DNA of 64,000 nt from Triglochin maritima. Taxonomy: Eukaryota > Streptophyta > Magnoliopsida > Alismatales > Juncaginaceae. The translations under genes were made by a program, and so were the position numbers. Where the stretch lies: positions 372,001 through 436,000 of the forward strand of contig OY821775.1 of the NCBI GenBank assembly GCA_963682175.1. The letters are read 5' to 3'. The notes under the pieces were generated by a model, which saw only the letters and a program-made list of their open reading frames with translations, searched no databases and had not been told where the DNA came from. Shown here one piece after another: positions 23,986 through 35,675 of this stretch. Position 1 is the stretch's first letter, and each line of letters opens with the position of its first letter.

Positions 23986-24626
23986 ATAATTATTTTATAT
24001 TTGTATGTTCACAAAATATCATAATAAATCATTTCAATCATACAAAAAATGTCGTGTAAAGTCGTGTCTAAATTGTGTCTCTTTATCGTGTCGTGTTTGT
24101 GTCGTGTAATCGTGTCGTGTCTAGAATTGACAGGTCTAGTTTTAATCACTAGTACTGGAATAGAGTAGGGGGAAAAATTAAAAATGACAAAAGTTTGTTT
24201 AACGTGAACTATCAACTATGACGTAGATAATTATGCTATTAGGTCATTTTCTTTAACATGAATTGCTTGGCGAGCAAACCCTAACCACCTCTCGTGACTT
24301 ACCTATTGAGGCTCGGTTCAGTTTGACATTCTTGTCATCATCAGCACAAATCAAGAGAAGTATCCATCCGAATCAAGCTTCACAAGGAAACTATTCAAGC
24401 ATAATCGATCCCAAACAAATATGTGCAATCAAGCATATTAGGCAACTGTGTAGTCATATATAAACACCTTGTAAATTCAAATAAACATAATATATACACA
24501 ATAACACAATTCATATTTATCTCCATCATTTTCTACACGTTGTCTTTTATTAAAAGCTTTTTAGGGGTTCCACTAATTTCCGATGGCGGATGGTTACTTA
24601 AGGTGACCCGAATGACGAAAGTCGCC
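23986..24626. other. GT61-unit flank with a hAT-like relic
   Basis: At about 24045-24145 there are repeated GTGTCGTGT words ending in a GACAGGTCTAG edge, which resembles a plant hAT MITE end. From about 24250 (AAACCCTAACCACCTCTCGT) the sequence matches 32700 and 52350, the shared flank of the GT61 repeat unit. Confidence 0.45.
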
Positions 24627-26240
24627 TGTTACATCCTAACCCTTTGCTTATGGGTTTAATTGTGTTTAGGTGGTGGATTAGGCTTCTTCTCTCCCGAGCG
24701 TCTCTCACTCTCTCTCTCTCTCACGCGCGTCTCTCACTCATTTTCCTCTCTCCTGAGCGTCTCTCACTCTCTCTCTCACGCGCGTCTCTCTCGATCCTTT
24801 TCTCATCCAGCTGAGAAAGACGTGGAGGCGAGGCCGGAAAAGCTTGGAGGAGATCAGAAGTTTGCCGGAGTCGAGGCGATCATGTTCGGGTTTTCGCCGG
24901 AGAAGAAGAGTTTTGTGAGGAAGCGCTCGTCGAGGTTCTTCAAAGGCTTCTTCAAGCCTTAAAGGTATGCCAAGCTTTAGTTTAATCCTCTTTTAGCCTT
25001 TACGAGGATTGGTGTGGATGACGGTAGGCCAAAAGGCTCGTCGAGAACCTTGCAGCAGCTTTTCTGCTCTGCAACGGTCGACCGGCGGGTTGGCGCGGTC
25101 GACCGGACGTAGTCTGATTCGAGCAAAATCCCTTGCACCGGTCGGACGATACTCTTGGAGTGGTCGACCGGTGGTACACTTTTGCCAAGGGAAAAAGGCT
25201 TTGGGTCCCCTTTGCCGGTCGACCGAAAGCACTGTTGTAAGTCGGTTAGGGGCGTTGACCATCTAAACGGTCGACCGCTCGTTGACTTCGTCTGACCGGA
25301 ACTTAAGTTAACTTATTGGCCGGTCGACCCGAAGAGTTGTTTCGGTCGACCGTGTAGTGCGGATTGTTGGTGAGTTTTATTGGTGGGAATCGGTCGACCG
25401 TGATTTTCAGGTCGTTCGACCGTTGGTGCTTTTTGAGCAAGAGAGGATTTTCGTTGTTGGATTTCAGTCGAACGGGGCCCCTTTGCCGTTCGACCGGTTG
25501 GACGTTATTTCGGTTTTATTGCGGAATAGTAGTGTTGTTCGGTCGACCGTTTGGGGTCTTTTGTTCGACCGTTTGGGCACTGTTTTGCATATGGATGTTT
25601 GTGCCGTGTGTGATTGGATCTGCCTCGAGGGCAACGGGTCTCCGGCCTTTTTTGGGGCGACGGTACAGACATGGCCGGCCTGAGAGGAAGATCGTGGTTG
25701 TGGCTCTACGGAGCGGGTGCCTTGTGTGCACGTGTGATTGTGGGGTTGGGGTGAGAGGACCCTTGAGACCCGTGACCGATGATTTTCCGGCGGTGCCTTG
25801 TGTGCACATGTGTTGTTGTTGCCGATGTTTTCCGGCAGTGTCTTGTGTGCACGGGAGTTAGATATGCTTTTACTGCATTCTTCATTTCATGTTTCATATA
25901 CACATATTATGTTCATATTTTAGGGGTTTGGCATACGGGATTTCCCTAGGGGAAACTCAAGCATTGTTTGTTTACATGTCAGGTCGTGCACGTCAGTATT
26001 AGGTGGTGACTGCGGGCAGGAGCACCCAGACCGGATCCTATCCCTTTTGTTCTTCGAGGTGGATGATTTCCCTTGTACATGCGTTGTATATCTTTTGTAT
26101 GGGTTGTAATCATCATTGACTCTTGTATTGTACAGTTTACCACCTTATATTATATATATATTTGTGGTTTGGTGACGACCCCAGTGTTGATTCTTATCTG
26201 TTTAAAAGTTTAAAATTTTCCGCTGTTTCGAGGCGTTACA
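24627..26240 (+). repeat. Solo LTR, Tekay-type Ty3/gypsy, plus orientation
   Basis: Starts TGTTACATCCTAACCC and ends GAGGCGTTACA. It is flanked by a perfect 5-bp duplication TCGCC (24622-24626 and 26241-26245). The empty site gaaagtcgccttag is preserved at about 32769. No internal sequence remains, so it is a solo LTR of 1,614 bp. CT-rich repeats sit at about 24695-24795 and a dense dyad array at 25075-25571. Confidence 0.93.
25075..25571. repeat. Paired CGGTCGACCG dyad array, 22-bp spacing
   Basis: Pairs start at 25075/25096, 25139/25161, 25321/25343, 25391/25413, 25465/25487 and 25540/25562, with members 21-22 bp apart. Pairs repeat every 64-75 bp where contiguous. Further dyads at 25216 and 25268 have more decayed partners. 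Most sites are exact or one base off CGGTCGACCG. Confidence 0.9.
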
Positions 26241-26700
26241 TCGCCTTAGTTTTAAAGATGACTTCTGAAGCTAGTTACCATGCAACTATATGAGGTATTC
26301 TCTATAGGGACGTGAAGTTGAAAATTCAGAAGTTCACTCCGTTAGATTGATTGATCAGAGAAAACTTTTGCCCAACTAAGTTCTACTGTGATGTTACAAA
26401 AATTATATATATAAAAACGAAGTAGTAGTTCTAGTGATCTTATCAACCAACTTAATTTTCTATCATGCATGTCCTATTGAATCACTTGATGGAGAGAGAT
26501 GACATGCTAATTTCCTGCGCACTAGCGTAGTTGCAAAAGAATAGAACCAATTATATATATGAGATTAATTTCTCATATACCTACGACCCTTTGGTGATTA
26601 AAATCATTAACTAGTGCATTAGAAGTTGGTAGAGGATTGTTTATAGAAGAAATTAAGAAGAAAAAAGAGAAGATCAACACTCTAGAATCTGGAATTAATC
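26241..26700. other. Upstream region of the disrupted GT61 copy
   Basis: Shares blocks with 36000-36300 and 52980-53300 (AGTAGTTCTA.TGATCTTATC, CAACCAACTT, TTTGGTGATTAAAATCA). It is probably the conserved promoter-side flank of this GT61 subgroup. Confidence 0.6.
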
Positions 26701-26838
26701 ATGTTTTCGAAAAGCTTTGGCCGTGTATCGGAGCCTCAAAAGCTTAGTTTCTTGGCTTCGGCACCAGGATGTTGTTTTGTCTCTGTTATTTATTTGTGTT
26801 TTCTTCAATTCTTCCGTGTATAATCCAAACAGCGTAAG

Positions 26839-26981
26839 TAGGGCTGAGCATCGGACCGGGCCGATCCAAAAACTCGAACTTTACCGGATTTTTGTGAGAA
26901 ATTTTGGGTTTGGATCGGATTTGGACCGAAACCCGAACCCGTCCCAAGGTCCGGACCGGACCAAAAAATGTTCTCCTCGGG
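26839..26981. mobile_element. hAT-like MITE at the exon 1 splice donor
   Basis: Starts TAGGGCTGAGCATCGG and has CCGGACCGG-type palindromic words inside. It is flanked by agcgtaag and a similar ggcgtagg, a probable decayed 8-bp duplication. It separates exon 1 from its GTGAGT-like donor. Confidence 0.6.
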
Positions 26982-28366
26982 GCGTAGGTGAGTTAATTCA
27001 TTAATTTAGCTGCATGAATGTTGGTAAATAAAAGTGGTCAATTGATAAATAAATTTTCATACCATGATATTGGTAAATCAACAACATTTAACAATACATA
27101 AATCTTGAACTCCCACCTGTTTTTCTTTTGTAGAGATATTTCAGACTTCTCGAGCAAATGTCACAAGCAATATTATTTCTCAAGAGAAGCCATGTTGCTT
27201 TTTTAAAATCATTAAATATGTATTTATTGCCTCTCAAGTATTTTTCTCTATCTAAGTAGATGTAAGCAAAATTAATATTGATTGCATTTTGGTATCAAAA
27301 TTAGGTGGATATAAGCAAAACGAGACAAACAGTCAAAACTCAGATAATGACCAAGAACACGACCATGTTTGTTCAAGAAGTGACACTCCCAGTCCCATAG
27401 CTGAGAAGCATTCCATAAATAACGACACAAACGATGGAAGAAATTCCACCGAAGTAGATAATTCGGGCAAGTTCATGTTGTTGACACTAAAGATTTATTT
27501 CTCACTTATGTCTTTCATAATAAATTTTATAAAATATCTAAGCACTTTGCTATAAAAATCCAGAAGGACTATTATCCTGATCATCTGATTAACTTACTTC
27601 CACAGGTGAAAGGAGAAAGACGAAGATAGATTGTGATTTTACCAATGCCAGAACAGATGTTTGTGAAATTGATGGTGGCATCCAAATTCATGGGACATCG
27701 TCTTCTGTTATTTATGCAGCAAATAATGCCAATGAGTCTTGGAAAATTAAGCCTTATGCTCGAAAAACAGATGGATATGCTATGTCTAAAGTAAGAGAAG
27801 TAACCGTGAGACCATCAAACGACCATGAAGAATCATTTAGTTGTGATGTCGAGCACACGGTTCCTGGTGTAGTCTTCTCTGTTGATGGATACACATCAAA
27901 TTTCTTTCACTCCTTCACGGATGTGTTGTTACCACTTTTTATAACAACACGTCTCTACAGAGGTGAAGTTCAATTCCTTGTTGCCAACATGAACACTAAG
28001 TGGATCAACGCGCACAAGTTGGTCTTTGATCATCTTTCAAATTATGAACTCATCGACTTTGACAATGATGATAGAACGCATTGCTTCCATCATGTTATTG
28101 TTGGTCTCCAATGTGACCAAGATTTCAAGATAAGCTCATCAAAAACCTCAAGTGGAGTATTTCCATCAATGGTTGGCTTCAAGAAGTTCATTGCAAATAC
28201 TTACTCCCTTAGGAGAAATGCATCGATTCAGATAAAAGATGGTGCTCGAAAAAAGCCAAGGGTGTTAATCATAACAAGAAGCAGGACAAGAAAACTGAGA
28301 AACGTAGACGAGATTGTAAGAATGGCCCGTGATTTAGGGTTCAAGATAGTCACGACCGAGGCCGGC

Positions 28367-30248
28367 TGTAACGTCCCCGAAAACAACGGAAAATTTAAAC
28401 AATAATAAAGACCGTCAACGGTCAACCAGGGGCACGTCACGGGAAACAAACCAACATATATATAATATAAAAGATCCACGTGGAAGTCAAATATACAGAC
28501 TGACTGTGATTACAAACAAAAGCTATACAACATGCAATCACCTCAAAAGAAGAAGATAAACTACAGGATCCGATTCCGGGGGCACCCTCCTCGGTCACCA
28601 CCTGACTCTAATGCTACTCGCTACCTGAAATGCAAACAAACAAACATGCCTGAGTTCCCTTCAGGAACCCTGTATACCAAACCTCCTAAAATACAAAAAA
28701 GAATTAAAGACAATGCAATACAATGCACATGATCATCCACCTCGGGCCCACAATAATGCCCCTCTCCGCCTCCGCGGTACTGAACCACTCCTGCCACGAG
28801 GGTCAAGTCAGTCCACCGCTGCCTCACAAGGGTCAGTCGGCACCACTGCTCCCCAAACGTGCAGAAAGGAACTCTGGCACTACGCCGCCACCCCAGGAGC
28901 GAGTCAGCCCGCCGAATACACAACTCGGGTCAGACGACAGCCGCTGCTCCCCCAAGAGCCGCCAGACGCGCACCCTGCCGGAACATCCTCGGCCTACCGC
29001 TAAACCCCAGCAAACTGCCCAAGGTTTACGACACACATCCCTCACACCCCGCTCGGTAAGAGAGGCAACAGTACTACAATAATACGCCCTCGTCGAATGT
29101 GAAATCCGTCGCTCCCAAGGCCGGTAATCGATCGTCGTCTCAGAGCCGGTAGTCGACCTATACTCAACGGATCGCGTGTGGATAAATCCACCAACCTGCG
29201 GCAGATCGGTCGACCGCTACAAGCACACCGGTCGACCGGTCCTCCACACAGTACTCGGTACTGTACAAACAAGTGTACCAGTCGAACCACGCCAACCGAA
29301 TTACCGACCAATCGGTCGAACAAAAGTCATCTAGCGGTCGACCATTTGGATGGTCTACGCTATACCAATTTTATATAATATATATATCCGACCGGTCGAA
29401 CCAATGGGTCGTTCAACCGATAACAGGGATTTCAGCATTTTGCCTAAGTGGTATTCGGTCGACCGGAACTGAAATACAGTTCGACCGAAACAACACAGAC
29501 ACTCTACTGCTTAATTAAATGCTCAGTCGGTCGACCGAAAGTTAAAGAGCGGTCGACCGTTTTGATGGTCAAAGCTCCCAACCGACTTAGCATCGAATAG
29601 ATCGGTCGAACAAGGTTAAGGGCGTTCGACCGTTTAATAAGTCAAAACCCCCAACCGACCTATTCTCATTGTTTTTCGGTCGACCGGCTAAGTGGACCCG
29701 TTCGACCGATAACAGTATCAACCCTTTTTCCCGCACAAATCTGGCATAACAGTCGACCATCCATAGACATCGTTCGACTGTTTGCGGGTGCAAATCAATA
29801 TAATAATAGGATCGGTCGACTGCCCACAGGCACCGGTCGACCGATCGTCGTCTTCAACCTCTGAACAAGTTGCAATCCGACGGGGAATTCGACACCAGCG
29901 TCGATCCCCAACACTCACAAGGCATAAGTGAGTTGTATTGAAGATTTGACATACCTTTTTGACGTTTGTGGAAGCTTCCCAAGCTTTGGCAAGCCTAACC
30001 CAACTCTTCTCCTTCACTTCCTCTCCTTCTCTTCTTCTCCTTCTTCTTCTTCTCCGAATTCACCTGTCTCACACTCTGATTAACTTGAGGAAGAAGAAAA
30101 ACGTTTCAGATAACCCTTACCCTCCTATTTATAGTAAAACCCAATTCTTATCTTCAACTCCACCACATGCTTCACTGTTCATGGTTTAATTAAGGGTTAA
30201 TTAGGTTTAGTTTAGTTAATTAAGGTGTTTTAGATTCAGGTTATTACA
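28367..30248 (-). repeat. Solo LTR (Tekay-like) inside the GT61 catalytic exon
   Basis: Ends TGTAACG (28367) and TTACA (30248), the minus-orientation counterpart of the 24627-26240 LTR (shared GGAAAATTTAAA near the end). It is flanked by CCGGC (28362-28366) and CAGGC (30249-30253), a 5-bp target duplication with one mismatch. Sister genes read gaggcaggcgaagg at this point, which confirms the junction. It holds a nine- to ten-pair dyad array at 29207-29843. No gag or pol. Confidence 0.93.
29207..29843. repeat. Paired CGGTCGACCG dyad array, 22-bp spacing
   Basis: Pairs start at 29207/29229, 29313/29335, 29456/29478, 29528/29550, 29603/29623, 29677/29699, 29750/29771 and 29813/29834; a looser pair lies at 29393/29410. 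Intra-pair spacing is 20-22 bp, and pair-to-pair period is mostly 72-75 bp. Confidence 0.9.
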
Positions 30249-30652
30249 CAGGCGAAGGAGGAATAGCCAAATTTGCGAAGATCGTAAATTCTTGTGATGT
30301 GATGATGGGAGTACATGGTGCCGGTCTCACCAACATCATCTTCCTTCCAAAGAATGGCGTGTTAATTCAAATAATTCCTTTGGGAGGGTTGGACTGGTGG
30401 GCAGGGTATTATTTTAGGGTTCCAGCACTTGAAATGGAGTTGAAATACTTGGACTACCACATAAAGGAAGAGGAGAGCTCCCTAGTTGAGATATATCCTA
30501 GAAATGATACAGTGTTCACAAATCCATCAGCCATAACACAAAGATGCTGGCCTGCCCTAAGAGCAGTATATTTAGACAAGCAAGATGTAATTCTTGATGT
30601 GAACAGGTTTAAGGATGTCTTGTTAGAAGCCTTGAAGCTCCTTCATATATGA

Positions 30653-32784
30653 TGTTTTCTAGTTATCATCTTTTATTGCACATCACCTTTTGGTTTCTAC
30701 CTATCATAGACTGGTTACCAAAGATTGCTAATTTTTTTAACTTTTTTGCATCCATATATTCATAAAAAATGGAATTCTCATTTACAATTGGGCAAACTTT
30801 GTGATATGGCTTAATATTCGATGATAAAGACACCCCTTTTTCCTACTATCCGCGTATTTTTATTGCAAGATTTATTGGCCCATACATTCATGCATGTATC
30901 CTTTATTTTCTCTGTAAGCACTATATACATATTTCATGTGTAAACCTATATTTATGTGTTGCAATTAACTAAATTAAATAAGTTAATTACTTGTATCTTT
31001 GTGGCCTTCAGGTGTGGAATGAACTTTTAAAATGGAAATGGAAAGCTCACTCTTTTCTGGTTTTACAAACACACACACACACAATTGGGACATCAAAGCA
31101 ATGTTTAGGTGGTTGTCTCCTCTCCAATCCATCAACCTTTTCTCAAGCTCGGCGAAACAAACATTCCAAACATGACTTATTTTGATAGAAAATTTGTTGT
31201 TAATTACCATGACAAGAATAGACTGCGTTGACTATTAAACAAGAATGAAGAGATCATTGAACCCTTTCACAACTCAGAAACCCATTTGCCATTCTAAATG
31301 TCCTTTAAAAGTTCAATTTTTTTTCGGGTTTAGTCATCAACAACCACATTATCAAATTCGATTATTTCATATGGTTCGCATGCACTTGCAATTACAAAGA
31401 TTCTCTATTTATAAAACATAATTATACCATTACTTATACCTTTTGAGGCAGTTTCGCAAATACTCATCAATTTAGTTAAATGTATCCTTAATACTCCCCA
31501 TCATTTCATAATATTAAATGAACTTTAGGTCAAAGTAAGGATAAAAAAAGATAGGGAAAGGTTTAAATTGAAAATTGTAATCAAACTTTAAAGTACCTAA
31601 GATATTATGATATTAGAATATCAGTGACATTTTCAATAATTTAGATGGTACTTCTAAATTATCCTTACTCTCGATACCCACTAACATGCATCATAAAAAA
31701 AGGTTCAGGAATATCCCTTGACAATCATCTAGGGACCAAAGTCTCAAGAAGAAAAAATCATGTAGGATCAAAGTCCTGCAAAAAGTATCCAATTTGACAA
31801 GAAAGCAATTTTGTAATTTGTCACGATCATCATCAGCTTACAAATCAAGCCAATCACAAGAAAAGCTAATGGCTTCAATATATATATATATATATGGAAA
31901 CTCACTGAATTATTTAGAGGAAGTGGTTGGTGGACTACCAATTATATTGTTTGCTTCCACATGACTACATATACATGAGTTGGCATTCATCGCAATTTTG
32001 TTTACAATGCAAGTTGTCCATTTGGTGATGGTCGACCTGAACCACTGATTGATTAGTAAGCCCTAACAACTTTTCCCTAGTAACTACAGTTATGGGGAAG
32101 AAAGTGATGTTGGGAGAATCCATCATGCTCATAACATCATCCAAAGTTTTACCACGGGACCTAAAATATATAACTATATAAAACTCTTATTTTTGTTGTA
32201 TATATACTAATTATTACATTTCAGCTTTCATTATAACATCATGTGAATAATGTTTTTTCTTCTGTGGCTTTTGTCAAATAAATAATACAAAGAAAAACTT
32301 GAAACATTTAATTAGCCGGCATGTTTTGGGAGAAATCATGTCTTTGTTATATGTAATTTTATATACATGCAGCATTAACGTGTCTTTATTATGATATCCT
32401 GGATCGATTGGTATATATCTGTGATTGAGCCTAGATAATACGAGTTGTTTCACGCACAGTTTTTTTAAGTACATAAAAAAAAGTTCTGATGTCAGCATAT
32501 TTATCAGCATTATGCACCATTCGTACAACGATAGTAAAATGACAAGCTAAGAACCCAATTGAGGATATCATAAAGTTTCAATCATATCATATTAAATAAA
32601 ATGCAGTATTTTTTTTTTCAAAAACATAACTAAATTGCAAAAAATGAACTATGGACCATGATGAAGAAAGATCATTTTTGTGACATGGATTGCTTGACAA
32701 ACAAAACCCTAACCATCTCTCGTTGTCTTCAGTAAAAGCTTTTTTTTTACTTATGTTGCTTGAAACATGAAAGTCGCCTTAGTT
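30653..32784. other. Downstream flank of GT61 copy; empty sites for later insertions
   Basis: No gene. This flank is the reference for insertions elsewhere. The site ccattacttataccttttgagg at 31430-31450 is occupied by a CACTA element at 38477. The blocks at 31640-31930 and 32030-32280 reappear at 43678-43970 and 51757-52010. A short (TA)n tract lies at about 31879-31895. Confidence 0.65.
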
Positions 32785-33199
32785 TAAGGGTGTTGTTATT
32801 CGTCGTCTGCAAATTACTTAAATCGTTCGCGCGAATTACCATTTTACCCTTCACTTTCATTTAATAGGCATTTTGTCCCGTCTCATAAAATAAGGTTTCT
32901 ATCTCAGTTTTTCTCACTCTACCAATACCAAGGAAACGACTGGCGAGACGTCTGCATCCGGTGGGATAAGTTACAAAAAAAAATCGATAGGGACGTCTGA
33001 CAAAAACGTCTCCCCCATGGGGAAGGTGTCTGGCTAGGACGCCTTTCAAACGCCTCCCCCATGAGGGGAGCGTCTAAGCCAGACCCCCTTTTATTTTATT
33101 TTTTTAAATTTTATATGGTGTGTTATTTCAAATTATTTCAAGTTTCGTTCCAAGATTTCAGTGGTGACTGGTAGATTACAGTAAGCGTTTTGTAAGTCA

Positions 33200-34640
33200 A
33201 CAAGTATTTCCAACAATCGAGAACACGATAACATGGGCGAAACAAGTTGTTATCGGAGTCGGCTTTTTTGGTAGTATCCTCATATAAACCACAACGAGAT
33301 AGTCGGATGAATTGTTATCTGAGATGCGATCACAGAATGGAATTGAGATCCTGAGATATGGATATTGCAGTACGGAAAAACACGAAAAGAAAGGGTTGAG
33401 AGTGTCGTTTTTGATAAAGGTGATCAAGCGACGGGAGCGTAATGGATGTGTCGTAGTTACTGATACTTCCCATGGTTAGCACAACCACAATTTGACAGTT
33501 TATCCAGAGGGTCACCGACAGATCATTGGTTTTAGTCCTGAGACCAAGAAAATTATTTGTGATGTGACTGAGGCACAAGTGAAACCGCGTAACATCTTGT
33601 TGGCTGTAAAGAGGAAATTTCCAGATGATAATCCGAATCAGAGACACATTTATAACTGTAGATAGTACATGAGGAGGATGAAGTCTGAAGATAGGAATCT
33701 CGCTCAGCAATTTCTGCATCAGGCAGTGCAGTATTAGTACTTGCATTGGTTTATGGCGGATGAAGAAACTAATGTCGTCACTCACGCATTTTTGGCACAT
33801 CCGACGTCAGTTAAGTTGTTACGCACATACCCTTTGGTAACTTGTATGGATTCGACGTACAAAATGAACACGTACAAGATGCATTTGTTTGAGATGGTTA
33901 AGTGACGGCAGCAAACATGAACTTTCTTATCGGCTATGCAATTATGAGGGATGAGACCGAGCGTAGTTACCGGTGGGTATTGGAGAAGTTAAGAGATCTG
34001 TTAGGCAATTCTGTCAGCCCTACTGCAATAATAACGGATCAGGAGTTAGACCTTATGCGACCAATGAGAGATGTATTTTCTGACTCTGCTCATTTACTTT
34101 GCACCTAACATATTAACAATGACGTATACAATTATACATACTAATCATTCGGTAAGAACAAGGGGTTAGCAGAGAATTCTAAGAGTGGAAAGTGGAGGAG
34201 AGTCATGTTTTCTACTTCAGAGAACGAGTATAATAGAGTTGTGTCTATTCTGAAAGATACTTATAGGTCTTGGCCGACTCTCACGGAGTATGTGGACGGG
34301 ATGTGGTTAGTGCATAAAGAAAGTTTGTGTTGAATTGAACGAACAAAGTCCTTCATTTCAGTAACACTACAAACAGTAAAGTCAAAAGTGCTCATTTGGC
34401 TCTGAAAGACTGGACCACTTCATCGACTGCAGCTCTAGACACTCTTTTCGACCGCGTCAACGCGGCTATTGAAATACAAGTTACGAATATTCAAAACTTT
34501 CTTGAGGATTCGAGACGTCGAAGTCGCACTAACTTCAGAGAGGCTCTATATTAGCATCTAAATGGTCGAATTTCCCATTACTGTTTGTCATTGTTGCGTC
34601 AAGAGTTGAAGAGAATGCAAGACTTAAGTGTTCAAGTTTA
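33200..34640 (+). pseudogene. MULE transposase pseudogene
   Basis: Readable pieces in shifting frames include VVVTDTSHG, HRQIIGFSPETKKIICDVTE, LAHPTSVKLLRTYPLVTCMD, DSTYKMNTYKMHLFEMV, MNFLIGYAIMRDETERSY, WVLEKLRDLLGN and IITDQELDLM. These correspond to the catalytic core of MULE transposases (PF10551-like: DSTYKTN..., ...ITDRE.ALM...). At least four stops or frameshifts, including one just after the DSTYK block at about 33903. Non-functional. Confidence 0.85.
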
Positions 34641-34950
34641 AAATCGATGTGGGTGCGTTGTTCTGACTTCACATGAGATTCCTTGTGCATGTACCATACC
34701 ACCGATGTATTCAATCAAGCGAAGAGATTTATTTAGAGCAGATTCATTTACTCTGGATTTTTAATGTGTTATGTGTTCGTACATTATATCGTGTTACTTT
34801 TTTATCATATTTCAAATTCCAAATGCAATTAAATATAGCAAACAAGGAAAAAAATAATCGTCACAAATAATAAGAGTACAACAGATAAATAAGTACAAAT
34901 AAAAAAGTACATATGATACAAGACGACTACAACTACAACTACAAGTACAA

Positions 34951-35112
34951 CTATGTCTCGTCCTCCGAATCAGAGCCAGAAATGCCTAACTGACTGTTCC
35001 ACACGTGTATGAATCCATCCCACTCTACACATGCAGCTCTCGTATCGTCGTCCGACATCAGGTCTCTCTTATCTAAGAATGGTTGCGCAAGCCATATTGT
35101 CTTACTCATCCA
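34951..35112 (-). pseudogene. Last exon of a plant-mobile-domain gene, minus strand
   Basis: A clean minus-strand frame, WMSKTIWLAQPFLDKRDLMS, continuing DDTRAACVEWDGFIHVWN and ending in SDSEDET and TAG at 34951-34953. Its start resembles the exon beginning WMSMAIRLV at about 49021 in the PMD-bearing MULE, also just after a splice-acceptor-like stretch. Only this exon remains. Confidence 0.55.
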
Positions 35113-35239
35113 TTGTATATAACAACAAAATAAGTGTCCATTAACAATAAAATTAAAATATATATTAAAAATTAAAATAAATTAAAAAAACATACAACAT
35201 CGGCGCATGTCCTATCCGGTAGTCTCTCAGGTATCTTGT

Positions 35240-35675
35240 AGGGCCCGCAGTTATTTATGATATGTATATTTTCTTTCATGTTAAGTAAAGTTATGTTATT
35301 GTATTATATGCCATGTATACTAGCATGTTAAGTTTTGTGAATACAGATATCATATGCATATAGGCGAATTTGGCATACAGGGTTTCCTTATGGAAACTCA
35401 GGAATGGTTCCGTGTTTATTTTCAGGCCCGGAGCGGCAGTGATTAGGTGGGGACTGAGGACGAGCACACTGTTATCGGATCCTGCTATCTTATTTTGAGG
35501 TTGTTATGATTACATGTGTATAGTCCATCTTGTCATTTTGAATGTGATCATACTCGTGACAAACTCATGTATATAGTGCATTTTTGTTATGTTTATGAGT
35601 ATCGTCCTCAGGTGTTTGAGTTGAATCCTTGTGTTCAGTTTTTTTAAATTTCCGTTGTATTTTGGAGACGTTACA
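35240..35675 (+). repeat. Truncated Tekay-type LTR (3' end only)
   Basis: Homologous to the last about 350 bp of the 24627-26240 LTR: GGCATACAGGGTTTCC, GGAAACTCAGG, GATTAGGTGGGGACTG, GGATCCT, ending TTTGGAGACGTTACA. The 5' two thirds, including any dyad array, are missing. Confidence 0.8.

Larger units (their letters stand above)
26701..30652 (+). pseudogene. GT61 glycosyltransferase disrupted by a solo LTR
   Basis: Exon 1 starts ATG 26701 (MFSKSFGRVSEPQKLSFLA) but shifts frame near 26805 and has a hAT MITE at its donor. A small exon at 27135-27190 (ISDFSSKCH-type in another frame; family reading EI..TSRANVTSN) has lost its donor GT. A 54-codon exon 27305-27466, rich in Asn/Asp/Ser, ends with a GC donor (G|GCAAGT). 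The catalytic exon begins at 27607 with GERRKTKIDCDFTNARTDVC and is cut at 28366 by an LTR. It resumes at 30249 with GEGGIAKFAKIVNSCDV, HGAGLTN (30314-30334) and a tail to the stop at 30650-30652. Apart from these breaks the catalytic frame is open, so the loss is fairly recent. Confidence 0.93.
32785..35236. mobile_element. MULE, left part, with transposase and antisense PMD remnant
   Basis: Left terminal repeat GTTATTCGTCGTCTGCAAAT at about 32794, then TTAAATCG, matching the other MULEs here. It is followed by GACGTCT / GGCGTCT-type palindromic words (32945-33090), a decayed transposase (33200-34640) and a minus-strand PMD C-terminal exon (34951-35112). The right terminal repeat is missing, because a truncated LTR abuts at about 35237. 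Confidence 0.75.

Noticed and set aside
24045..24145. Telomere- or satellite-like GTGTCGTGT repeats
   Set aside because: Short, irregular and bounded by a hAT-like edge; not a satellite array.
28713..29082. Proline/arginine-rich frames on both strands
   Set aside because: Inside the solo LTR at 28367-30248; GC-rich non-coding sequence.
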